A DNA stretch of 64,000 bases from positions 434,001-498,000 of the forward strand of contig NZ_JAACJR010000006.1 in the NCBI RefSeq assembly GCF_009939225.1, given 5' to 3'. Of this stretch, positions 45,048-51,867 are shown piece after piece. The notes under the pieces were generated by a model that saw nothing but the letters and a program-made list of their open reading frames with translations, made no database searches and was not told the origin of the DNA. A program made the translations under genes and the position numbers. Each line of letters opens with the position of its first letter. The stretch's first letter is position 1. This DNA comes from Sediminibacterium soli (GTDB taxonomy: Bacteria; Bacteroidota; Bacteroidia; Chitinophagales; Chitinophagaceae).

Positions 45048-46073
45048 TTATTGAACGGTCCATGTGGTTAATCCGTGCTGCGTGAACTGGAAGGGACTTA
45101 CCCAGCCGCCAAAAGAACAAAGCGTGCTGATCACTTGGTAGCGGGTATTGCCGGGACAATAAAACGTCATAAAACCACCGCCGCCGGCACCGCTGATCTT
45201 ACCGCCTGTAGCGCCTGACGCCATGGCCGCATCGTAGATTGCGTCGATCTGCGCGTTGGAAATATTGTGCGCCATGTTCTTTTTCTGACGGAATCCGAAG
45301 TCGAGTATTTCGCCGATCCTGTCGAGTTTTCCCACCAGCAGCGCCTCTTTCATCATTCTTGCCTGTTCCTTCAGCTGGTGCATGGCTTCAATGCTGCGGG
45401 TATTGTTTTCTCGTACGTTTTTCTGCTGTTCTGTAATGATAGCGGCCGATTCGCGGGTGGTGGCGGTAAAATAGAGTACCATGTTATTCTCCAGCTCGTT
45501 CAGGTATTCCTGGCGTATCCGCAGCGGGTTAACGATCACTTTATCGTCTGCATAAAACTCCATAAAATTGAAGCCGCCGAAAGTTGCCGCGTACTGGTCC
45601 TGCCTGCCGCCGGCCAGTTTCAGGTCGTTGCGCTCTATGTCGTATGCATAGTGCGCCGTATCGTAATCACCCAGCGGCAATTTCAGCATTTCTGCAAATG
45701 CGCCGATGATGGCCACGCAGAGCGTGGATGAAGTACCGAGCCCGCTCCCCGCCGGGGCATCTACAAAGGTCGAAAGCCTGAATCCGCGGGTTGTCAGCGC
45801 GTGGTCTTTGCTGATGCGGTTATATACGCCTTTCAGCAGATCCAGTTTGCCGTCTATCGGCACCTGTTCTGCGATATCGTATTCCTGTATCTCCTGTTTG
45901 TCGATGGAACAAAAGCTGAGCTTCCCGTTATCTGTGAGCTCGATAGAAGCATGTGCATGCAGTGATAAGGTGGCGTTCAGTATCGCCCCGCCGAATTCAT
46001 CGCTGTAAGGACTCACATCTGTTCCGCCTCCTGCAAGGCCTATCCGTAAAGGTGCTTTGCTTCTATAGATCAT
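45048..46073 (-). CDS. hddA: D-glycero-alpha-D-manno-heptose 7-phosphate kinase
   Basis: A 341-aa GHMP kinase. The N-terminal RSKAPLRIGLAGGGTDVSPY is typical of HddA/FkpA-type kinases; the ATP loop is PAGSGLGTSSTLCVAI; and the C-terminal GHMP segment is GGKISGAGGGGFMTFYC. It phosphorylates C1 of heptose 7-phosphate in the GDP-activated branch, rather than the ADP (HldE) branch. Confidence 0.93.
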   Translation of the reverse strand: MIYRSKAPLRIGLAGGGTDVSPYSDEFGGAILNATLSLHAHASIELTDNGKLSFCSIDKQEIQEYDIAEQVPIDGKLDLLKGVYNRISKDHALTTRGFRLSTFVDAPAGSGLGTSSTLCVAIIGAFAEMLKLPLGDYDTAHYAYDIERNDLKLAGGRQDQYAATFGGFNFMEFYADDKVIVNPLRIRQEYLNELENNMVLYFTATTRESAAIITEQQKNVRENNTRSIEAMHQLKEQARMMKEALLVGKLDRIGEILDFGFRQKKNMAHNISNAQIDAIYDAAMASGATGGKISGAGGGGFMTFYCPGNTRYQVISTLCSFGGWVSPFQFTQHGLTTWTVQ

Positions 46074-46135
46074 AATAGGTGTTGTGTTGGCGCCGAAAAG
46101 AAAATACGGTTGACGGTTTTCTTCGCAGAAACGGG

Positions 46136-47275
46136 CTACTGCCTGTTGGGTTCGCCCGCCAGTTCGCGGATGGTATCCGAAAGCACCGACCAGCTGTATT
46201 TCTTTTTTTCTTCGCGAAGATGCGGCAAAAACCGTTGTTCGCCTAATTCGTAAAGCCGAAGGATTCCGTCTGCAATGGCGGCCGGTTCGGGTTCGGTAAC
46301 GATGCCCACTTTTTTGTCGGGCACCAGGTCGGGCAGTCCACCCACATTGGTTACCAGCATGGGTTTTTCAAAATGATAGGCGAGGGGGGTAACGCCGCTC
46401 TGGGTGGCATTCCGGTAGGGTTGTATCACAAAATCTGCAGCGCTGAGGTAATACCTGACTTCGCTGTCTGCAATAAAATCTGTCCGCAGAATCAGTTGCG
46501 GCGCAATGCCCAGCCGGCTGATCAGCTCATCATACTCTTTTCTGTCTTCATAAAACTCTCCCGCCACCAGCAGCTTAATACCTGCCTGCCTGATGGCGGG
46601 ATCCTGCATGGCTGTGAGCAGCAGGTCAAGACCTTTGTATTTTCGGATAAAACCAAAGAACAGGACGATGCGCTCTTCTGCCGGAAGTCCCAATTGCTGC
46701 CTGGCCACCTGTTTGTCCACCGCTTCCCCGAAATTATCGTACAGAGGATGCACCACCTGTTTTACGGGTTTGTCTGTGAATAAGGCAAGGTCTTTCCTTA
46801 CTTTTTCACTCATGGTCACAAATGCGTGTACAGGCTGTACAAAATAGCGTGTGAAGACGGTGTCTCCCGGTCGTTTTTCATGCGGTATCACGTTATCTGC
46901 AATGCAGATCAGCCGGCTGAACCGGTTCTTTCTGATGCGTCGCAGGATCGTTCCCAGGCAAGGACCCATCAGGGGCAGCCAGTACCTGATCACCACCAGG
47001 TCCGGACGAAGTTCTCGCAGTTCATTCCCGGTTTTGAACCAGTTAAACGGGTTTATCGAATTGATGCAGACCTTTATGTGGATACCCGCCGGCGCCGGTT
47101 CGGTGGAATACTGTGTTGTTCCCGGGAACAGGAACCCGGGGTACTGGAGCGAAAATGTGTAGATAACCGTTTCATACCCTTCTGCTGCAAACTGTTTTGC
47201 CAGCCGCTCGTCAAAAGAAGCCAGTCCGCCGCGCAGCGGCCAGGCGGGGCCTATGATCACTACTTTTTTTGCCAT
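46136..47275 (-). CDS. GT4-type glycosyltransferase
   Basis: A 379-aa GT-B fold enzyme. The N terminus (KKVVIIGPAWPLRGGLASFDERLAKQF) shows the acceptor-side Gly loop, and the C-terminal half has FGFIRKYKGLDLLLTAM and NATQSGVTPLAYHFEKPML, including the donor-binding region. Donor and acceptor are not known; because it sits upstream of hddA, transfer of heptose or another sugar to a surface glycan is plausible. Confidence 0.9.
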   Translation of the reverse strand: MAKKVVIIGPAWPLRGGLASFDERLAKQFAAEGYETVIYTFSLQYPGFLFPGTTQYSTEPAPAGIHIKVCINSINPFNWFKTGNELRELRPDLVVIRYWLPLMGPCLGTILRRIRKNRFSRLICIADNVIPHEKRPGDTVFTRYFVQPVHAFVTMSEKVRKDLALFTDKPVKQVVHPLYDNFGEAVDKQVARQQLGLPAEERIVLFFGFIRKYKGLDLLLTAMQDPAIRQAGIKLLVAGEFYEDRKEYDELISRLGIAPQLILRTDFIADSEVRYYLSAADFVIQPYRNATQSGVTPLAYHFEKPMLVTNVGGLPDLVPDKKVGIVTEPEPAAIADGILRLYELGEQRFLPHLREEKKKYSWSVLSDTIRELAGEPNRQ

Positions 47276-47338
47276 GGCGGGAAGCCGGAATGCAAACCCC
47301 GGTTCTCTTTTTGAATTTTCAATGTTGGATATTGCCTG

Positions 47339-48280
47339 TTAAAGTCCGGATTTCTTTTCGATATGGTAGAAATTTCTTTCCGGAGAACTCCTGGTTACCA
47401 GTTCGGCAACAAAACCGGTGAGGAATAGCTGCATACCGATGATCATCGTGGTGAGTGCGATATAGAAACTGGGGCGGTTGGTAAGACTGAATTCTATGCT
47501 GATGAATTTGGCGATCACCAGGTACAGCCAGGACCCAAGACCGATCAGGAAAAACAAAGTACCCAGTAAGCCGAAGAACTGCATGGGACGTTTGCCGAAT
47601 TTTCCCAGGAACATAATCGTTGCCAGGTCAAGGAAACCGTTGATGAAGCGCGACCAGCCGAATTTGGTTACACCGTATTTGCGGGGACGGTGTTCCACCA
47701 CTTTTTCGCCGATCTTCCTGAACCCGCTCCATTTGGCGAGAATAGGGATATAACGGTGCATTTCGCCATACACTTCAATACTCTTCACCAGTTTTTTGCG
47801 GTAGGATTTCAATCCGCAGTTAAAATCATGCAGCCGAATGCCCGAACTTCTTCTGGCAACAGCATTGAACAGTTTGGACGGAATGTTTTTCGTGAGTGCA
47901 TTATCGTAGCGCTTCTGTTTCCAGCCGCTTACCATATCGTACCCTTCTTCCACGATCATGCGGCGCAGTTCGGGCACCTCATCGGGAGAGTCCTGCATAT
48001 CCGCATCCATGGTAATCACCACATCACCCTGAGCGGCTTTGAATCCCTCGTTCAGCGCTGCGGATTTGCCATAGTTGCGCTGGAATTTAATACCCTTAAA
48101 ATGCGGGTTCTCCCGGCCTTTGCGTTCAATAAATTCCCAGCTGTCATCGGTGCTGCCATCGTCTACCATGATCACTTCGTAAGAATACCCGTGTTGTGTA
48201 ACCACGGATTCGATCCAGCTACACAGCTCGGGTAAAGACTCTTCTTCGTTGATCAGCGGTACTACGATCGAAAGATCCAT
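47339..48280 (-). CDS. GT2 glycosyltransferase, polyprenyl-phosphate type, membrane-anchored
   Basis: A 313-aa enzyme with an N-terminal GT-A domain (SIVVPLINEEESLPEL, VDDGSTDDSW, ITMDADMQDSPDE) followed by two membrane helices (about 232-255 and 270-295). This is the layout of DPM1/ArnC-like polyprenyl-phosphate sugar transferases, which charge a lipid carrier at the inner membrane. It starts 6 nt after the DUF4199 gene. Confidence 0.92.
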   Translation of the reverse strand: MDLSIVVPLINEEESLPELCSWIESVVTQHGYSYEVIMVDDGSTDDSWEFIERKGRENPHFKGIKFQRNYGKSAALNEGFKAAQGDVVITMDADMQDSPDEVPELRRMIVEEGYDMVSGWKQKRYDNALTKNIPSKLFNAVARRSSGIRLHDFNCGLKSYRKKLVKSIEVYGEMHRYIPILAKWSGFRKIGEKVVEHRPRKYGVTKFGWSRFINGFLDLATIMFLGKFGKRPMQFFGLLGTLFFLIGLGSWLYLVIAKFISIEFSLTNRPSFYIALTTMIIGMQLFLTGFVAELVTRSSPERNFYHIEKKSGL

Positions 48281-48286
48281 ATCAGT

Positions 48287-48799
48287 TTACTGCTCTTGTA
48301 AGGGGTTAGGGTTTTTCTTTGCTACTGCCGCGCCGATCAGTGAGGCGATACATCCCATCAGTGCGGAACCGATCAGGATGGCTGCAATGGCGAAAGGAAT
48401 AAAGAACCTGCGTGTCATATCAAGCGCCTGCGTGATCTGTTCTTCCGTCATCTTGCCGCCCTGCTCCATATTCTTGCGTGCCTCGTCGAGACTGATATCG
48501 ATCATTTCGGGATAGATGAATTTAAAGGCGATGATGGTATATACCGCCATGATGGCCGCGCAGCCTGCCGCCACTTTAAAGCCGTGTGCAAATACGTTAC
48601 CAAAAGTAACATTGGCGTTCTTCTGCTTGGCATACTGGATATCTGACCAGATGATACCGCCAAAAAAGATCAGGTAGCCAATCCAGGCCAGGGCCTTGTT
48701 CTGCATCTGACCGGTGAAAAACATGATCAGACCAAAAATGATCGAGATCAAAGCGATGATCACCGCTTTCATCCATACAGGCGTAATTTTCTGTTCCAT
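48287..48799 (-). CDS. DUF4199 membrane protein
   Basis: A 170-aa protein with four predicted membrane helices (about 10-30, 35-55, 72-95, 133-155) separated by an amphipathic stretch (DISLDEARKNMEQGGKMTEEQITQALD). This matches the Bacteroidota DUF4199 family, of unknown function. It is tightly packed between the dihydroorotase homologue (4 nt) and the GT2 gene (6 nt). Confidence 0.88.
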   Translation of the reverse strand: MEQKITPVWMKAVIIALISIIFGLIMFFTGQMQNKALAWIGYLIFFGGIIWSDIQYAKQKNANVTFGNVFAHGFKVAAGCAAIMAVYTIIAFKFIYPEMIDISLDEARKNMEQGGKMTEEQITQALDMTRRFFIPFAIAAILIGSALMGCIASLIGAAVAKKNPNPLQEQ

Positions 48800-48803
48800 G
48801 AGC

Positions 48804-50075
48804 TTATATAGTTTGGTTTACAATCAAATGCCCTTTGTGTACGATGCCCGCCACTGTGCCATTCAATTCTTTTCCAAAGAAAGCGGAATTTGACGATTTA
48901 CTCCGCGATTGCTGTTGCTGTAACAAGGTAGTTCCTTTCCGGCTGAAAAAACTCAGTTCTGCGGGTGCCCCTTCGGCAATGACTGCATCCGGCAGGCCGA
49001 AAATAGCGCGTGCGTTGAGCGAGAACAGCTTTACCATCGCTTCCGCAGACAGCTCCGGCAGCACATGGTTCACGGCGGCAAAGACCGTTTCCAGTCCGCC
49101 CATTCCGTTTTTGGCATATTCAAATTCGCAGTGCTTGTGATCCCAGTCGTACGGAAAATGATGCGAGGCAATGCAATCCACCGTACCATCCACCACGGCT
49201 TTGCGCAGGGCCAGCATATCGGCCCGGCTTCTCAGGGGCGGGCTTACCTTGAGGTTGGTATCATACTCCGCCAGGTCTTCATCGCAGAAGAAAAGGTGGT
49301 AGGGGGTGACACTGCAGGTGACCTGCAGTCCTTCTTTTTTCGCCGCCCGTACCAGTTCCGCACTGGCTGCAAGTGAAACACCCGTGATATGCAGCCTGGA
49401 TTGTGTATACCGTAAAAGGTCGATATCTCTCCTGAGGCTGATCTCTTCCCCGATACCGGGTATGCCCGGAAGCCCCAGACGGGTAGAAACGATTCCTTCG
49501 TTGATCAGTCCGCCGGCGCCGATGCTTTTGTCTACCGGAACCTGTATCAATACCCCCTCGAACGCTTTTGTGTACTGTAAGGCTTTCAGCAGCAGTCCGG
49601 GTGATTGTACCGGCGAGATCCCGTCCGAAAAGGCAATGGCGCCGCTGTTGCGCATATCGAACATTTCCGCCAGTTCCTTGCCTTCGGCAGCCTTGGTCAC
49701 CGCACCCAGCGGGTGCACCGTAACCGGCAATGAAGCCGACTGGTTAACGATGTATTCAACCTGTGTTTTGTTTTCTACAACCGGGCTGGTGTTCGGTATG
49801 ACGAATACGCGGGTAAAACCACCCGCCGCCGCCGCAGCTGCGCCCGAGGCAATGGTTTCCCTGAATTCATAACCCGGATCGGCAAAATCGGCAAATACAT
49901 CAACCCAGCCGGGCGATACCATAAGCCCCTTGGCGGCAATGGTATGATCGGCCGTTTCCTCTATCCGAGGAGCGATCCTGGTAATGGTGTTGTCAATGAT
50001 TAAAATATCCTGAACCTGTCCGTTAGATGCTGATGCTGGATCGGCGATGGTCGCCTGCCGTACAAGAATCTTCAT
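48804..50075 (-). CDS. dihydroorotase homologue lacking metal ligands (pseudo-enzyme)
   Basis: A 423-aa amidohydrolase-fold protein aligned to PyrC along its whole length (GWVDVFADFADPGYEFRETI, AIAFSDGISPV, NGMGGLETVF). The usual D-x-H-x-H-x-R is changed to D59, F61, D63 and A65. The Zn-bridging His after beta-5 reads Q178, the next ligand His reads G232, and the catalytic TDH reads S304-H305-H306. It should not bind the binuclear zinc centre, so it is probably a non-catalytic partner, such as the PyrC' seen with aspartate transcarbamoylase. The gene is otherwise intact. Confidence 0.85.
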   Translation of the reverse strand: MKILVRQATIADPASASNGQVQDILIIDNTITRIAPRIEETADHTIAAKGLMVSPGWVDVFADFADPGYEFRETIASGAAAAAAGGFTRVFVIPNTSPVVENKTQVEYIVNQSASLPVTVHPLGAVTKAAEGKELAEMFDMRNSGAIAFSDGISPVQSPGLLLKALQYTKAFEGVLIQVPVDKSIGAGGLINEGIVSTRLGLPGIPGIGEEISLRRDIDLLRYTQSRLHITGVSLAASAELVRAAKKEGLQVTCSVTPYHLFFCDEDLAEYDTNLKVSPPLRSRADMLALRKAVVDGTVDCIASHHFPYDWDHKHCEFEYAKNGMGGLETVFAAVNHVLPELSAEAMVKLFSLNARAIFGLPDAVIAEGAPAELSFFSRKGTTLLQQQQSRSKSSNSAFFGKELNGTVAGIVHKGHLIVNQTI

Positions 50076-50127
50076 TGAGGGCCGCTAAAATTTTCTGCAA
50101 TATAGCCTGATTTTTTCTTTTCCCTCC

Positions 50128-50136
50128 TATATTTGC
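50128..50136 (+). promoter_or_regulatory. -7 box TATATTTGC ahead of the tRNA array
   Basis: A perfect TAnnTTTG match on the plus strand about 85 nt before the first array junction, and divergent from the dihydroorotase-like gene. Downstream sequence contains a hairpin GTTTCC-ACCA-GGAAAC (50196-50211). Confidence 0.5.
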
Positions 50137-50236
50137 AGCCCCGATCGGAGAAAGCGCAAGGAAACAAGCGGTCTGCATCCGGTTGAGATTCAAAAGTTTC
50201 CACCAGGAAACCCAGGATTGTTCGGGACATGGTGCA

Positions 50237-50456
50237 TCCCGCCGAGGCGGGAGGGTCGCAGGTTCATTGACAAAAAGGAATAAAAAGATATTTGCAGGAT
50301 AGCAATACCCTGTAATGTTCGGGACGTAGCGCAGCCCGGTAGCGCATCCCGCCGAGGCGGGAGGGTCGCAGGTTCATTGACAAAAAGGAATAAAAAGATA
50401 TTTGCAGGATAGCAATACCCTGTAATGTTCGGGACGTAGCGCAGCCCGGTAGCGCA
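50237..50456 (+). repeat. two 110-bp tandem units: palindrome, promoter, tRNA-Pro 5' half
   Basis: Copies 50237-50346 and 50347-50456 appear identical. Each begins with the 16-nt palindrome TCCCGCCGAGGCGGGA, continues with a T-arm-like piece (gggtcgcaggttcattgac), then a promoter-like GATATTTGC (50287-50295 and 50397-50405) with an upstream TTGAC, and ends with the tRNA 5' half (acceptor and D arm, 27 nt). In the second copy this 5' half runs into the intact tRNA. Confidence 0.88.
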
Positions 50457-50503
50457 CTTGCATGGGGTGCAAGGGGTCGCTAGTTCGAATCTAGTCGTCC
50501 CGA
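50430..50503 (+). tRNA. tRNA-Pro (anticodon GGG)
   Basis: A 74-nt cloverleaf: acceptor CGGGACG with CGTCCCG and discriminator A; D stem GCGC/GCGC; anticodon stem CTTGC/GCAAG with loop ATGGGGT (GGG anticodon, G37); variable GGGTC; T stem GCTAG/CTAGT with loop TTCGAAT. CCA is not encoded. A promoter box lies 25 nt upstream and a terminator begins four bases downstream. It is the only complete copy in the array. Confidence 0.95.
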
Positions 50504-50506
50504 CGT

Positions 50507-50540
50507 AAAAGGTCAGTCTGAATAAGGCTGGCCTTTTTTT
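50507..50540 (+). terminator. tRNA terminator (first of four copies)
   Basis: AAAAGGTCAG pairs with CTGGCCTTTT (one G-U pair) and is followed by T residues. Near-identical copies occur at 50634-50668, 50762-50797 and 50890-50922, each after a tRNA 3' half. Confidence 0.85.
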
Positions 50541-50584
50541 GTTTTCATCAATGACCTTGAATATTCTGTGCCGCTGGCAGCGCA

Positions 50585-50922
50585 TCCCGCCGGGGCGGGA
50601 GGGTCGCTAGTTCGAATCTAGTCGTCCCGACGTAAAAGGTCAGTCTGAATTAAGGCTGGCCTTTTTTTGTTTTCGTCAATGACCTTGAATATTCTGTGCC
50701 GCTGGCAGCGCATCCCGCCGGGGCGGGAGGGTCGCTAGTTCGAATCTAGTCGTCCCGACGTAAAAGGTCAGTCTGAATTAAGGCTGGCCTTTTTTTGTTT
50801 TCGTCAATGACCTTGAATATTCTGTGCCGCTGGCAGCGCATCCCGCCGGGGCGGGAGGGTCGCTAGTTCGAATCTAGTCGTCCCGACGTAAAAGGTCAGT
50901 CTGAATAAGGCTGGCCTTTTTT
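50585..50922 (+). repeat. 128-bp tandem units: palindrome, tRNA-Pro 3' half, terminator
   Basis: Palindromes TCCCGCCGGGGCGGGA at 50585-50600, 50713-50728 and 50841-50856 are each followed by the 30-nt tRNA 3' half (50601-50630, 50729-50758, 50857-50886) and the terminator. Units are 128 bp apart, as is the first palindrome from the intact anticodon arm at 50457. Before each palindrome stands a D-arm-like piece (ccgctggcagcgca), but no acceptor strand, so these copies cannot form tRNAs. The two inner units share an extra T in the terminator loop. Confidence 0.9.
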
Positions 50923-50941
50923 GTTCAAGTCAAGCGTATCC

Positions 50942-51355
50942 CTAAGACAGTTTCTTCACAAAATCTCTTGAAAACGCCTTGATCTCTTCGCGCACGCTGC
51001 GAAACGATTCCATGATCTCCTGTTCTGTTCCTGTTGCTTTGGCAGGATCATCAAAATTGCGGTGAAACAGTTGTGCATTTGACGGGAAATAAGGACAGCG
51101 TTCCTTTGCATTGTCACATACAGTGATCACGAGATCGAAATCAATATCCCGGTATTCGTCGATATGGTTGGAAGTGTGTTGCGAGATATCTATCCCGTCT
51201 TCCTTCATGGTTGCGATCGCTCTCGGGTTTAGACCATGTGTTTCCACGCCGGCGCTGTACACATGCGCCCGGTCTCCGGCAAAATGGCGCAGGTAACCTT
51301 CGGCGATCTGGCTGCGGCAACTGTTGCCGGTGCAGAGAACGAGAATTTTTTTCAT
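50942..51355 (-). CDS. arsC: arsenate reductase / low-molecular-weight phosphatase family (ArsC, thioredoxin type)
   Basis: A 137-aa protein with the P-loop LCTGNSCRSQ at the N terminus (nucleophile Cys 8), and a C-x6-C pair in VITVCDNAKERCPYF. The three cysteines match thioredoxin-coupled ArsC enzymes of the pI258 type. The Asp of NFDDPAKA is the general acid. It reduces arsenate, or may act as a phosphatase. No arsenite exporter or ArsR gene is adjacent. Confidence 0.9.
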   Translation of the reverse strand: MKKILVLCTGNSCRSQIAEGYLRHFAGDRAHVYSAGVETHGLNPRAIATMKEDGIDISQHTSNHIDEYRDIDFDLVITVCDNAKERCPYFPSNAQLFHRNFDDPAKATGTEQEIMESFRSVREEIKAFSRDFVKKLS

Positions 51356-51376
51356 TGGGGGAGTGGATAAAGGTAT

Positions 51377-51478
51377 TTGCCACGGATTACACAGATTGAC
51401 ACAGATTTTTTTGATTTTTGGAAAGTGGCAAACATGCCAAAAGCACTTTCTGCGTTAATCTTTTGTAATCCGTGGCAA
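51377..51478. repeat. inverted repeat with nested hairpins
   Basis: A perfect 15-bp pair (TTGCCACGGATTACA at 51377-51391 with its complement at 51464-51478) encloses GAAAGTG/CACTTTC and TGGCA/TGCCA pairs. It resembles the repeat at 13383-13444 in its ccac-gatt-acag words. It lies between two minus-strand genes. Confidence 0.75.
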
Positions 51479-51500
51479 CCATCTCTGCGAATATACACTA

Positions 51501-51695
51501 TTAAACAGCCTCCTGATCTCCACCCCGGAATATATAAACGGTGATAGCACCCGCGGCCGCCAGGTCAAGCACACCGAGCCATACAGCGGGCTGCCTCATT
51601 TCACCTGCGGCCGCGCAACCGCTGAAAACAAAACAAAAAATGACCAGCCCCAGCCAGAAGGGAAAACGCAGGGCCGCACTGAGTTTTTTCCACAT
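51501..51695 (-). CDS. small predicted membrane protein, 64 aa
   Basis: From the ATG at 51695 the frame encodes 64 aa with two hydrophobic helices (about 12-28, WLGLVIFCFVFSGCAAA, and about 37-55, WLGVLDLAAAGAITVYIF). A TTG 15 nt upstream is possible. The family is not recognised. It is followed by the repeat and arsC on the same strand. Support is limited to the clear membrane pattern and an otherwise empty interval. Confidence 0.5.
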   Translation of the reverse strand: MWKKLSAALRFPFWLGLVIFCFVFSGCAAAGEMRQPAVWLGVLDLAAAGAITVYIFRGGDQEAV

Positions 51696-51867
51696 ACAAT
51701 CCTTTTCCAAATAGATGGAAAAGCCGTGCCAGCACTGTAATGAGTAGAAAATTCAACAGTTCAAAATGATAACGGTTATGTCTTGCAGATCCCGGATAAA
51801 AAAACTATTATTGTTATTCATTGTGTTAAAACGACGCAATGAAAACTAACGAAACCAAACAACCCGT

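Noticed and set aside
50160..50211. Possible second tRNA (GGAAAC ... GTTTCCACCA)
   Set aside because: Only the six end bases pair; no D, anticodon or T arm can be folded in the 30 nt between.
50190..50585. 131-aa open frame on the minus strand through the tRNA array
   Set aside because: It is antisense to tRNA and repeat units; the protein is internally repetitive only because the DNA is.
50237..50922. Regular repeats with spacers resembling a CRISPR array
   Set aside because: The spacers are identical tRNA and promoter/terminator pieces, periods are 110 and 128 bp, and no cas gene is near.
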